A DNA stretch of 64,000 nucleotides from Warburgia ugandensis (lineage: Eukaryota > Streptophyta > Magnoliopsida > Canellales > Canellaceae), in contig CP141139.1 in the NCBI GenBank assembly GCA_035236585.1, forward strand, positions 36,279,217 to 36,343,216, written 5' to 3'. The notes beneath the pieces were generated by a model. That model had not been told where the DNA came from. It saw nothing but the letters and a program-made list of their open reading frames with translations, and searched no databases. Of the stretch, positions 38,081 to 50,179 are shown one piece after another. The number at the start of each line of letters is the position of its first letter. The first letter of the stretch is position 1. The translations under genes and the position numbers were made by a program.

Positions 38081-40130
38081 ATAATGCCGTTTATGTTTTC
38101 TAATTTTCTATGATGTGAACTTTAATAGCCTATTCAATTCAAATTTGATGTCAACTGGATAAGAGAACCCAAAATAAAGAGACTATTCACACTTGGTGGT
38201 CTTATTCTCCAAAATATGGCATTAAGGAAAGTATTTTTCCAAAAACACTATTTTTGGCAAAGAAAAAGTTGATGCAATAGAGTAGAAAAGGCAAGATCAA
38301 ATGCAAGAGGTCACACGAATTATAGAAGAGATTGACCTCAAGGAAAAAAAACAACCTCTAACTTCTTAGGAGATTGAAGAAAGAGAGAATTCAATTAATT
38401 TTCCCTGCAAGAGGAAATTCTTTGAGGCAAAAGTCAATGATCAAGTATATGATAACCTGAACAAGATGACAAAAATACATGCTTTTTCCATCAAATAACT
38501 TGCTTTGATATTAAAATAAATAGAATGGCTTCTTCAAATATTAATGGCAAACTTACAAAACATCCTAGCTACATTTTTGAAGAATAGGTCTCCCATTTCA
38601 CAAAGTTTTTCTCACAAAATAACTATTATTATCCAATTCCATTAGGATTTCCTTTTGCCTTAATGTCCCAAATTAATGTAGAAGTTCTAGAGGAATCTTT
38701 TTCTTAAAAAAAATCAAAAATCAAAATTACTGTGTTTGAAATCAATGGAGATAGAGTCCAAGGTCCAGATGGGCACTATCTTTGCTTCTTTTAAAAGTAT
38801 TGGCAAATTGTGAAAGAAGATGCTTTCAACCACTTCTCTCACCAAGGCATTTATAGGAAAGTTCACTCATCTTTCTTGGTGCTTATCCCTAAGGAAGAAG
38901 AGGTTGTTGATGTGAAGGATTTCAGGCCAATTTATTTTATTGCCTATTTTTCAGAGCTAATGCCTAAAGTTTTCAATTATGCTAGATAAGGTCATTCACG
39001 TGGTGATATCTCCCAATTAGAAAACTTTTATAAAATAAAGGCAAATTATAGATGGTGTGATAGTGTCTACAGAAATGATAGATAAATGGAAGAACTTTGC
39101 TAAAGGAGGCTTATTTGTGAACTTGGACTTCCAAAAAGCTTATGATCAAGTGAAAATGGAAGATCCTAGACAAAATAATGATGAGTTTTTAATTTGAAAA
39201 TAGATGGAGAAAATGGGTGAATCCTACTCCCAAATTTTCATGGATTTCTTTATTGATTAATAGGACACTAAAGGTTGACTATTTGTCCTCTCTTATTTAA
39301 CCTTATGGGGTTTCCTTTTTGGAGGGATCATATCTATTGTAATGGAAAATATCCTTTTCCATGGGGTAAGGATCAACATAACATCTAAAACTATGTCATA
39401 CTCAATTTATGCAAATTACACATATTGTTTTGCAAACTAGATATAGGTCAAGTAAAAAAAATCATCAATGGTTATATGAAGCCTTTTGGGCATGGTTAAT
39501 TGGAAAAGTTTTCCATTTAAATGATTAGTGCCTTCACATAATCTTAATGCCCATTTAAAATGTATGGGTTGGGATTTGTGAGGCTTTATTCATTTATCTA
39601 GAATTACTTATCTTCACTAGTATTCTTATAAAGAAACATTGGATCAAATGGAATGAATGCATTCTAAGCTTTCTTCTAAAAAAAGAATATCTTTCAATGT
39701 ATGTCTGTGTGGGGGACATGGGGGGTGGATTACTCTCATTAAGGCATTCCCCTTTCCAATATGCTTCTCTATTATCTTTCCATTTTCAACATACCAACTC
39801 AAGTAATATATCAAATTAAGAGAATACAAAGCAACTTCTTATGGAATGATACTAAAGATGCAAAAAAGATTCACTTGTTATGTTGGGAGGCTATCTGCAA
39901 GCCTAAATGTTATTTTGGTCTAGGTATTAGAAGAATTAATAAAGGAGGTACAAATCAATGCATGAATTTTTTTTATTAGAAATTGATATGGAATCAAATA
40001 ATCAAATGTGAATATAGTGAACTCTATTGATGACAAAAAGTGATATTGTTGGTCAATTGAGTGAGAAGAGACATGGTATGGGTCATATTTGGCTGGTGTT
40101 AGATGGTGAGGATGGATAGAGAAGCAATTT
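38080..40130 (+). mobile_element. L1-clade LINE relic
   Basis: Plus-strand frames with many stops and shifts carry, in order: FDVNWIREPK (end of the endonuclease domain, about 38140); a helical linker; an RT N-terminus that reads as LFFLGAYP-GRRG and DVKDFRPIYFIAYF (about 38875-38950); GGLFVNLDFQKAYDQVK (about 39110-39155, the conserved AYDxV block); PKFSWISLLING-like and LKVDYLSS (about 39230-39290); and the C-terminal segment MLLYYLSIFNIPTQVI, RIQSNFLWND, IHLLCWEAICKPK and GLGIRRIN (39761-39945). These are the normal landmarks of plant L1 ORF2. No ORF1, no intact ORF2 and no clear poly(A) tail, so it is inactive. Confidence 0.85.
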
Positions 40131-40450
40131 GAGAGGTAGGTTTCTTAACATGAAGTATTAACTAGGCGGATCTCTTTTTGGAAGCAATTGGATTCACAAA
40201 GGCATGGTATTAAGGGATTGATTTTGGTGAATTGTTCTTGTGTCAAAGAAGGAGGTCTTGTAGAAGAGGAGAAGAAGAGAAGAAGAAGAAGATGAAGGAT
40301 GGTGAGTGGATTTGAGGAAAGAGGGTTTGAAGAGCAGTTTCCAAAATAAAAAGAAGAATTGCACCTCTCTAGGCTCTTTTTCTCTCTCTACCACTATTAA
40401 TTTGGTTGTTGTCAAAGGGCTTCAACCTTTTCTTTAAATATATACTTTTT

Positions 40451-40821
40451 TAGAGTCCCAGTAGGATTCCACTCTCAAAAAGTGTAGGAGTCCACAATCC
40501 TTCCAAACCACTTGTTGGGTCCCACTGCATGATGTTTTGAGTGATTAAACTTATTCATTAGATTTGCCCATGAAATATAAATGACAAAAGAAAACACAAA
40601 ATCATCCATATTTGAAAGGGAATGGATGCACTAGAAATGCAAATGTTGCATGAGATTTTTGGTAGCCACCTATTTTGACGAAAATCTAATGAATGGGGTG
40701 GATCACTTAAAAATTAGATGTCAAGGTGGGTGGATCACTTCAAAATTAGATGTCGAGGTGCAACAGGTGGTGAGGACTCCTTCCCACACTTTTCAAGCAT
40801 AGACTCTTACTGAGACTCTTT
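40451..40821. mobile_element. Foldback MITE with an internal tandem repeat
   Basis: Left end TAGAGTCCCAGTAGGATTCC with AAAAAGTGTAGGAGTCC. The right end in reverse complement reads AAGAGTCTCAGTAAGAGTC with GAAAAGTGTGGGAAGGAGTCC. Inner blocks ATTCATTAGATTT are also paired. Near the right arm a 33-bp unit GGTGGATCACTT-AAAATTAGATGTC-AGGTG occurs twice in tandem (about 40697-40763). No coding potential. The AT-rich flanks prevent a firm target duplication. Confidence 0.7.
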
Positions 40822-40829
40822 TTAAAATA

Positions 40830-41483
40830 AAAATAAAATAAGTAAATAACAAAAACTTATGAAAATAAAAATTTATTAAATTAATAGAAAATGTGCCCAA
40901 AATAGACTTATGTTAATAGAAGAATAACCAATGAAAAAGTCAATATTCTTTTTCTTTTAGTAGTTTAGGGGAGTAAACTGCACTTGTCTCTTAAGTTTAT
41001 GAGCTTCAACTTTAACTGCCAACATATTTCTACATGCTATCCTTTTAGGTATGTTTAGAAGGAAAGGCCTTTGTGGTATATACAATTCTTGATGTAGTTT
41101 AGCTCTAATAACATTGTCCAAGTGTATTTGAAATTTTTCTTTAATTTGCTTTTTGTTGGATGAGTTTAGCTTGTTTGGACCTTGATTGACCTTTTTTTTT
41201 TTTTTTTGTATTTCTTTTTTGCAAAGTAACAAAACTTGTCATTTTCAAAAGAAAGAGACCAACTTTATTTGTCATAAAACTTTGATTGTTTTCATTTAGT
41301 ATTAATTTGTATAAGCATTAGACTTTTATAGAAATTATAAAAGCATATTATCTTATAAGTTGACCACGAGCATTAATTTACCATGCACTCTATTTTTTAT
41401 TTTATTTTTTTTACTTTTTCTCAACTAATCAGATGTTGCCTACTCCTTGCACTTATGTGAAACAGCTGAAATTATCACTGCTA

Positions 41484-41514
<31 letters not shown>

Positions 41515-42455
41515 TATATTGTCTTGCAAATGTGCTCATGGTATGTCGTTGGCACTATCGCATCAAGAAGCTCCTAACTTGTTAATTTATATTTGCATTC
41601 ACTAAATAAGAAAATAATCAAGTAGTAATTTATTTTACCAATTAGTTATGCATGCTAAACTAGCAAATATGTACAAATTTATTACATTTCCATGAAAGAA
41701 TGACCAATTAGTCTATAAAACACCTGAACTTCCCTAATAGCCAATTCCACAGGCGTAAATTTTTGCTTAAAAAAAAGAAAAAGAATGGAGCGCCACTATT
41801 GAAACGTGGGAGTGCTGATATCATGTTCCTCAACGAGAGGGCAAACAACTTTAACTACACATCCTGCCCATGTGAATGGTGGGCACTTGAGTTATCTCCC
41901 CCGATATTATTAAATAATAACAACTTCCCTATTTTCTTAATGATGTTCTCTATTTTTATATGACTTTCTCTCCACCATGTATATCTCCTTCCTTCCTTCC
42001 TTCCTTATCTGGTAATACAAAAGAAGCAAGAAAGGGAAAAGAGAGGGTGGTGGGTCCAGGAGCCTTTGATTGCATGATAAGGACGGCGATATAACCAACC
42101 CAACCCTCTGGGCCGTTTTCTCCTCAATTTCGGTGCCCGATCAGATCGATTGATGTATACCTTACACGTGGAGCATGGAGGAGAGCCGTCTTGCTGACTG
42201 GGACTATTGGGTTGTTTGATGGGACTAATTGACTGTGGATGACTCTGCGGTGGGTCCCATTGTTCCCCTCCTTGTTTGTCTTTTTCTCGAAGATAAACTA
42301 CTCAAGAGCTGCCCACACGAGCCATGACCCGAAGCAAACCATCTGTTACATGATCGGAAAATTTGTAGGAAGTAATGAAGGGCCCACTCTGTTACATGAT
42401 TGGAGAAGTATCGAAATCATTCATCCCGGTCGTCCTTTTGATTGCTTCTTTTACT
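40830..42455. other. Intergenic DNA, no gene recognised
   Basis: AT-rich with T homopolymers, a (TA)n tract at 41484-41508 and a (CCTT)n patch at 41983-42006. From about 42040 to 42300 the GC content rises, but no conserved frame is visible. Confidence 0.35.
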
Positions 42456-42460
42456 TCTAG

Positions 42461-42640
42461 GGAAGCTCGACACAACAGTAAAAGTTGTCGTCGTGTGATC
42501 TTGAGGTCACGGGTTCAAGGCATGGAAACAGCCTCTTGCAAATGCAAGATAAGACTGTGTACTTTAGGCCCTTGTGATCTGCCCCTTCCCCAAATGCTGC
42601 CTAGGCGGAAGCTTCATCCAATGGGTCTGCCCTTTATATA
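42461..42640 (+). mobile_element. Au-like SINE, second copy
   Basis: Plus strand: GTCGTGTGATCTTGAGGTCACG and GGGTTCAAGGCATGGAAACAG (box B region), then CCTCTTGCAAATGCAAGATAAG, CCCTTGTGATCTGCCCCTTCC and GGAAGCTTCAT with an end GGGTCTGCCCTTT. Same order as the copy at 23375-23550. No clear target duplication. Confidence 0.85.
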
Positions 42641-42944
42641 TTTTGTAGTTTTAGTTGCTGAAAAAAAACTACAAGGGAATTCTTATTCCAGATTTTGCAC
42701 GACGGTCCTATTTTTTGTCCCAAAATTTTGATTATTTATTTCAAGAATATTTACTAAATGGTGAGAATATTAGAAACGAAAGAGTCCATATGGTTCAACA
42801 TCGAGACGTAAAGATCCTAATAATGGTACAAAAGAATCATTTCGTCCAGGCTTGTGTATGGATGCGAAAGGCACCAACAAGACCGATACAGACCTCTCCA
42901 AGAGAAGATTTTCACAAGTCATCAAGCTTAATGTAGATTTGGAG

Positions 42945-43255
42945 GACCTTATTCATCATTATTATCAAGACCTTATCTTGATTAGGAGTCAGTCACGTGA
43001 ATCTTGTTCTCCCATTGCTCTCTATTAAGTGTCATAATTTCATTTAGTCCCAATGCTTTTACATCTTTTCACGCCACTTCCGCCCTTTCAGAACCTTCAT
43101 CTTATTACCTATTGGTGCCATTTCTAAGTTTCCTATAATGTTTTCACATCTAGTTCTATCCTTTTTTGTGTCATCACTGATCCATCTCTACATCTAAAGT
43201 TGGGTGATGCGTACATATTGTTCCTTACCTGCTCAATACTTTGATCTATAGAGCA
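42945..43255 (-). mobile_element. 3' fragment of a second RTE-clade LINE
   Basis: It aligns by eye with 8707-9110: both have CAAGACCTTATCTTGATTAGG or CAAAACCTTATCCCGATTAGG, then CACGTGAATCTTGTTC or CACATGAATCTTGTTC, CTCTATTA, TTTCATTTA and ACATCTTTTC. The minus strand gives NREQWENKIHV, the RTE C-terminal motif. The 3' end again has a TCATCATTATTATC tail. Heavily truncated. Confidence 0.82.
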
Positions 43256-43259
43256 ATCG

Positions 43260-45960
43260 AGAGGACCTTATTCCAGTGATTGTTTTGTTATACTACCAGC
43301 TTTTGTTTTTCTGTATTTTTAACAGTAAGCTGCTGCTTGGCTTCGTGTCTAGTCTTTGATTGTTTCATTGCTCCTTTTAGTGAAATCTTAAGGTGCATTA
43401 AGTGGTGCGCCCACTTGTATAATGAGATACTTTTAGTCCGAAAACGACTTGGCCTTCCCCGTCTCCATCACTGTAATTTGCCTATCCCATAAATATCCTA
43501 CTTCCATGATTGAAATTGGAAAATCTCATAACAAATTAAAGAAAAACCATACTTTTTTTAATTTTTTTATTATAATAAATCTCTAACTTACCTTAGAGAA
43601 AGTCAAAATGTGATGCTAATACCGGGGGAATCTGCTAAAATACCCCTCACAGTATATCATATAATGAAATAGGATCATATGAAAGATGGGGTCTGCACAG
43701 TACTGGGTTGTGGGACCCATATTGGTTGATGGCTTTTGTCATATCATCTCACAGGGCCCACTTTCTCCACCCAACGAGAGCGGGCGACCACTAACCTTTT
43801 TGGGCTGGGGAAAGTGATGGGAAGATGGAGACCTGCAATTTGAAAAATGCAACTTTGGACTAGGGAGAGGGTCAAAAGGAATTGGTTCTTTGTTCATCCT
43901 ACTTGTCCTCCACATCTTTTTTTTTTTTTTTTTTGTTGAAAAAGGGTAACTTTATTTGTAGGGAGAGAAAAGCCCTCTCTGGAATAATATTTTACACAAG
44001 TCATCATAGCTGAGTTTTGAGTTGGCACGTCGAGTTTCACCATCAATTGCCACAATAAAATGCATTTGTTTGGTCAATTTGCTGATATGATCCCTCAAGA
44101 TATTGTCAACATCCATGGAACGAAGTTTTGAATATAAACAATGCTGCAGACAACAAGGAAAAGGGTTTGCACATAAAAAAAAGTATCAAATTTAATGTGT
44201 ATACAGTCCTTGATCAGTTTAAGCAATTCTGCTTCATCCAAAAATAATAATTAATTGGTAAACTTAATTATCTCATATTATTGTCTGTATTTCAGTGAAC
44301 TGTACAAATCTCTAATTCAATTATTGAGGGTGACCTCTCTCTCTCTCTCTGGCCTACCTAGGTTAATTGTGCAGAATTAGAGGGCACCTTTATGTGTTTA
44401 TCTACAGTCCTTGTCATTCCTTCACTAAATACAAAAACGTCATTTCAGTATCATACCCCATGGAAACCTAACTTCATACAATTTCCATGTGGGTCGTACC
44501 TAACATCATCTCTTATCTCTTCGCTTGTGTTCTCCCTTAATAAGACTAATTTAAGAAGCACGAGGATAGCATTATCTTGGATCCAACGGGGGCTGTTTGA
44601 CCCTCACGTAAACATTCCTCTGCAATAAATTAGGTGGAAATGGAGCCACAGAGGTGATTAGATTCTTCTAACAGCAACCTAACTCTTGGACATTCTATTA
44701 AATTTCCCTTTCAAGCTTTCCATCTCATCTGCCCAAACCAAGAGAGAGGGGAGAGCCACCTTAATTATAATGCTAGTAGGAGTGCCAAAAGAAGGTGGGT
44801 TTGATACTATCTGTCCGTTTCCTTATGACGCCAGGAAAGCTAAAATGGGCAATGCGTGACCCAGCGCATGCAAGTAGAGAATGGGTGGCAACTAGTTTAG
44901 TTTGTCTCTTCAGAGATTTGGCACAAAGGAAAAGACTCTTTAGTTGTTCTTTGGCTTGCCTTTTGGTGTTTAGTGCTGTGTCTTCTCTTGAGAGACTTTG
45001 CAGAAAGCCTAGTTAGTCTTACTTCTTTAGCATGCATGGGCTTTGGTCGTTACTTCTAGCCTGCGATTCATGATATTTATATTACTCATGGGAGTCAATC
45101 CACGCCCTCCTCCTGCACGTCACTGCCCAAGTTGGGTTTGAGATTCTTGTCTTAGGTTTCTTGTATTTGAAAAGGAGATTGTGACGGGGTTGAAGACTCT
45201 TTTCCATAGTTTTTGCCGGCTTTTTGCTGTAGGGTTTCTTGTATGATAAGCATCGTTTACTTTATCTGACCATCCGCATTTTTGGCCCTACTGTGGATGC
45301 AGTGCTCACAGCCCAATGACTAAATTGGTCAGACAATCTTACCAATATATGGAACTTATATAGTTGGAGTCCGTTTGCCCGTTCATGTACGGGGATGAAC
45401 TCTTTATTCTGACAGTTTCAACTTGCTACTGGAGGTTATTATAATTCTCCACAGGCATCAACAGCAGATCTTGCAAAAGGGAATGCGGGAAATCCATGAT
45501 CATAAACTGGGAATGTGGATTATCCAATGCATGCAGGTTGTTCATTCGATAGTGTGCTTACTGTCTATTTGAATTTGGGAACCTCAACCCCCTCCACTCA
45601 GATATTCATGTTAATTTTGCTAAGTCTCCACCTGCAGTTAGACTAAGATCGATGGCGCAGTCAGTAGCTAAAAGGATCAATAATTGCACTTCTGTAGGAT
45701 TAGAAGGATGCAGTTGAAAGAGTTAAAAAGAAGGGAAATGATAGATAGATCTGCTCCTCTTATTTACTGGGGCCCCTTCCTAAAAGATTTACTGTATCAA
45801 CAAAAGAGAACTAGAAGGTTATAACAAGATGCTACAAGCTCTGTAAGGCATCTGCACAGAAATTAACCACGGAACTAGAACCAAGCAGTTGGGATGTTGC
45901 TTTTGGACCCCATGCAGATGGGCCTGGTAGAATGATACTTGGGACCCTTGCATGTTACAT
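43260..45960. other. Intergenic DNA, no gene recognised
   Basis: Mixed composition. Contains a T-run at 43917-43935 and a CT tract at 44335-44350. Several frames of 60-80 codons are present without motifs, splice context or strand-specific bias. Confidence 0.35.
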
Positions 45961-45970
45961 CTGCCTTTTT

Positions 45971-46036
45971 TTGGTAGGTGAGCAGTTGAACGCACACCGC
46001 TTGTTTGCAAGACAAGGGCACTTTACCAACGAGGTC
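45971..46036 (-). repeat. tRNA-like relic, probable SINE head
   Basis: On the minus strand: GACCTCGTTGGTAAAGTGCC (D-arm-like), CTTGTCTTGCAAACAAG (a perfect 5-bp stem with a 7-base loop containing TGC, an Ala-type anticodon), then GTGTGCGTTCAACTGCTCAC (T-arm-like stem and TTCAA loop) and CTACCA. The 5' acceptor strand that should pair with the end is absent, so this is not a working tRNA gene. It is most likely the tRNA-derived head of a SINE. Confidence 0.5.
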
Positions 46037-46039
46037 AAA

Positions 46040-47220
46040 TTCACGAAAGCACTACTGCTCAATCATCCATTAATCCTTTCTGTATTCTGTATGGAGAAAT
46101 GATAATTTAAGGCATCGTAGGCATCAATCTAAGCATGTTTTCTTAAAGATATATGCTATTCATTTTGTTGTCCCAGTGAAAAATCACGTCAATCCTATAT
46201 AATGTTTTATTTCGAAGATAGTAACTAAATTGTTTAGATCATCCAAATGCCATGACTTTTAGGTCATATAGTCTCTCTAGATGTTGGATACTTTATAATA
46301 TTTATATCTTCGGTAGTGCCATGTGGGTACTTCTTCCTAAGCAAGCAAGTGAACTTTTTGTTAATCATTTTCTTTCAAAATTAACAGATCTTTTCCTATG
46401 CGATTGCACATGTGAAAAATAACTTTATCCTAAAGTTCTTTTACCAGAAATATCAGCTAGTTAAAATTTTTCTGGGTGGAGGTTAACATGTTTCCTTCTA
46501 ACAGAAGAAATATATGTATGATCAAGAAGATTTGTAGATCTTGTATGTCTATCAAGTGCTTAGCTTCCTATTCTTTAGCTGAAAACTAAATCAAGCTTGA
46601 CAGTGAATCAGTGAATAATGTGCCAGAATTACGCATCAATGTGTAGCCTGGAAAGAAGCCAGGATGTGCTTATGCTTGCCGGTCAAGTCAATTGATCCAA
46701 TCAATCATGTCCACGTGGAACTTTTTGATCCAACAAATGATTGTTGGGAAGGACCTAACAATCCCATCCCTACTAGCCAAGAGGGGATGGAGCAAACCTC
46801 ATGAACGAAAATTCTTCTTTCCTAGGAAGAAGAATGAGAAAGAAGTCTTCCGGAGTTGGTCGCAAACAACTTCAGAATCTCTCTTAGAATACAATTGGTC
46901 ATAAGTTTCTCCTTTGGCCCCAAATTAGATTTAAGAGTTTGTCTATAATTCTTTATTAATTAATAAAAAATAACAAGTTTAGAATTTTTATTTTTCTATA
47001 TTTTTTAGACAACTTTTAAAAATAAAATTCATAAAACCAGAGAATTTATTTTAAGATAGGACATTTCCTTTCAAACAGAGGAATTCCACAATAATGTGCA
47101 AGACAACTGGATGATTCTAGTATCTAAGAAATTGTGCTTTTATGGCTGTTGAATATGAGCCCTAGTATATATGATTTCTAATTTTCTGATGAGCTGTTTA
47201 TAAGGTTTCCAACATTGGCT
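46040..47220. other. Intergenic DNA, no gene recognised
   Basis: AT-rich, without motifs I recognise. Confidence 0.35.
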
Positions 47221-47221
47221 T

Positions 47222-47431
47222 TTCACAGACTAAAGGGCAGTCCCGGAGCAAGAAGCTCCTGCGTATCTGGGTTCTAGGGAAGGAGTGGACTACAAGGGTT
47301 AATAGTTCGCAGCCTTACGTTGCATTTTGCAAGAGGCTGTTTCCACGCCTTAAACTCATGACCTCAAGGTCACACGATGACAGCTCTACTATTGCGCTAA
47401 GGCTCCCCTTCTTTCTAATTCACAAACTCTA
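47222..47431 (-). mobile_element. Au-like SINE, third copy, with aged target duplication
   Basis: The body at 47235-47410 on the minus strand reads GGAGCCTTAGCGCAATAGTAG, GTGTGACCTTGAGGTCATGAG, GGCGTGGAAACAGCCTCTTGC, AAAATGCAACGTAAGG and CCCTTGTAGTCCACTCC, ending ACTGCCC. Flanks TTCACAGACTAAA (47222-47234) and TTCACAAACTCTA (47419-47431) agree at 10 of 13 bases, which suggests an older insertion than the copy at 23.4 kb. Confidence 0.85.
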
Positions 47432-49915
47432 GCTAGTAAATCCAAAGTCGGAGAGATCAAATGAATGGTCTAAGGTGACGGCCCTTCGTGTAAAAGTGAA
47501 GAGGAGCATGGCAACTTGCCAAGTAGGCCATCCTACTTACAGCATTCCTTATGGAAAGTTTGATGTTTTGTAAAAGTAGCTCCATCAATCGTCAGCATAG
47601 GTGGCTTACAAGCTATGTCTATTGGACTAGAGTCCTCAAATGGATAGAAGATATGCTTGTGGGTTGTACTAGTATCAATCTTTCTATATGTGTTCATAAT
47701 CAACAAGTTAAATTGTAAGTTAATTTCACAAGCCAATTTTGTGTGTAGAGTTGGTTGCTTAGTTTCATTCCTAAACTGTTACCCACTATTTATGTAATAA
47801 AATTAATGGTTTAGGTTCATTTTAGTCTTACGCATTGTAGCTATTTAAGATTTCTATGTACCTCTCTTCCCTATAAACAAAATAGGTGATGATCAATCCT
47901 TCATTATTAAAAGATGCACTTGTACTATCATAATATCAAGACTAGGCTGATCTTAGCCCTCCCCTCTTTCATTCTCATTATCTTATTTCCTTCCACCCTC
48001 CATTCTTTTTACATTCATTCCAAACACCTCTCTTTCTCTCTTATGCCTTTATCGTGAAGCATTCAACCGCATCTACTAGCCATCACTCCCTTGATGACAT
48101 CTACTTCATGTCCATCTTCTAACATCGTTTGTGATCCAAACCACCTGTAACATTATTAACACCATTCACTATCCCAAGTTAAACTTACATCTCCCAACTA
48201 CTCCTTGTGGAAAATGCAATTTCTATTGGAGTTTTTACTTAACAAAAGTTGGTTAAACAATTGAAACTAGGAACTCACCTAAACTCACTTAGAAGAAGGT
48301 CAAGGTTAGGAAAAGTAGTTAATTACTTTATATATAAGACCTGATATTTATCGATTATTCTCTCACTTAGAAAAAGAAGAAGAAGAGAAAGATGGATAAG
48401 TAATGGCTATTCTCTAAAGCCTTCGCTCTCTTTAGAAGAAGAGGCAATGCTACAGCCTCCTTCCTCTTCCACTACCCTTCAATAGGGTGTTGGATGCATT
48501 GACCCAGCCAAGAAGTAGAGGTAGCCCTACAGCCACCTCCCTATTCTACCACTCCTCAAAAGAGTGTCCAATGCAACATCTCAACTTAAGTTGTTAGAAG
48601 ATTGATGTTCACTCTGTTAGATGAAAGTATAATTAAATACTTCAAAAATGTGAGCAACAATAAGTACTTTCTTTCCATCTCGCACTAAGGAAAAGCATCA
48701 AGTGATGATAATCCACATTTACTCCTGAATATGTCATTTATTTAAAATTCTAAAGAAAATATAGTCCAAAGGCCTTGCAATATTAAAAGCATGAAAAGCA
48801 TTAAGCTGAGATAGAAATGGCATATGGCAACATGACACAAGTTCACATGATGATATGAACTGACTTTGTAATGCCTCACCTGGATAGATGTCCCTTCTGG
48901 AATAGTCCATGATGTGATTACACGATCTTAAAAGTAGATATGCGATCGTATAATCCAAAAGTCTTATACGCGTGCTCCCTTCTAAAAGATTATGAAAGCC
49001 TCCAGATGATGATTTGTCCACATGAATGTAAACTCATGTCACACAATATATCAACAATTATGTAACATGACTGAGTTTCATGTAATCATATGACTGAGGC
49101 AACTAGCAAAAGAATATAGATGTTGCAATCTAGTTGGCTGGAAGCCTATATAAAGGTATGTCATCTAAGATCAAAGACAAGTATTCCTTGTGAATAAGGT
49201 ACTTCACTCTTGAAAATATTTCTTTAGGTTTTCATTGCCTCAAGAAGGGTATTCTATTAAAAGGAGAAAGAATTATTATCTTACCTAGGGAATACCTGAG
49301 GGGATTTAAATTCAAATTTTCTTAAGGAAGAGTTCTTCTAGAGTATTTTTGAAGTATGAGTTCACTATATTGCTCTTCTAGTCATCTTATTTTCTTCTCT
49401 ATAGAGTCATGCATAATTTCTTTCTCCTCCTTTTAAGCTTCTAGTTTTCTTGCATTTAGAGTAGTTCATAAAAGTAAGAATTTAGTTTTCTTCTTGATTT
49501 CTAATATAGTTTTTTTACTTTCTTAGTAGGATACCTTGATTTGTAGTTTAATAGAGTAGAGTTTTTCCTAGAGGAGAGAAGCTAAGCTAAGGAGAGATGC
49601 TAAGCTCCATTCTTCTTTTAGAATCCTTTGACCGTGGTTAAGAACTGTCCCTATATTCTATAGTAGGAGATTGTTTCTCAACACAAAGTCCAAATGTTAT
49701 CTTGTTCTTGTCTAAATAAAAGTGTCCATTCAAGAAGGTTTGCTAGCTTCACATAGCAAAGAGGCCCTTTTTAGGCAACACATATTACAAGTAGATGTTC
49801 TTGGTATATCTTTAAGCATGTAGTTTGCCCTAAGCATTATCAAAAAACAATTATGCATTTGTTCTAAGATAAGAGGCAGAAATTGTTAGGATAACCATCG
49901 TTTATGATTCACAAC
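47432..49915. other. Intergenic DNA, possible copia LTR/leader at the right
   Basis: Contains a diverged tandem pair of about 78 bp at 48438-48590 (GAGGCAATGCTACAGCCTCC and GAGGTAGCCCTACAGCCACC as starts). A TATA-like CTATATAAAGG at 49148-49158 lies about 1.2 kb upstream of copia pol remnants, in a position fitting an LTR promoter. No LTR pair was found, so this stays a suggestion. Confidence 0.3.
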
Positions 49916-50179
49916 CCAAGATAACTTGGCCAAGTCATGTTGTAGAGACCAGTTTGTGAATGGAGTAGGGTTGGTGTCTAACACCTTCCAACCCCAAGAT
50001 ATGATCCCTATCTTTGGAATATCTATAACTTTAAGAGACTTCTATCTAGGTTGCACTTCAAATTCTAAGATTAAAGACAAAACCCTAGGTTCTACCTCTA
50101 ATCCTCCAAGGTACAAGAGCATAGGTCGAAGATCCAAATTGGTCAAAGAGACCCATGTCATTTGAAGACCCTCCAAGGG

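Noticed and set aside
38940-39010. Bases before the L1 AYDxV block considered as an intact RT frame
   Set aside because: Stops and shifts in all frames, so only a relic is supported.
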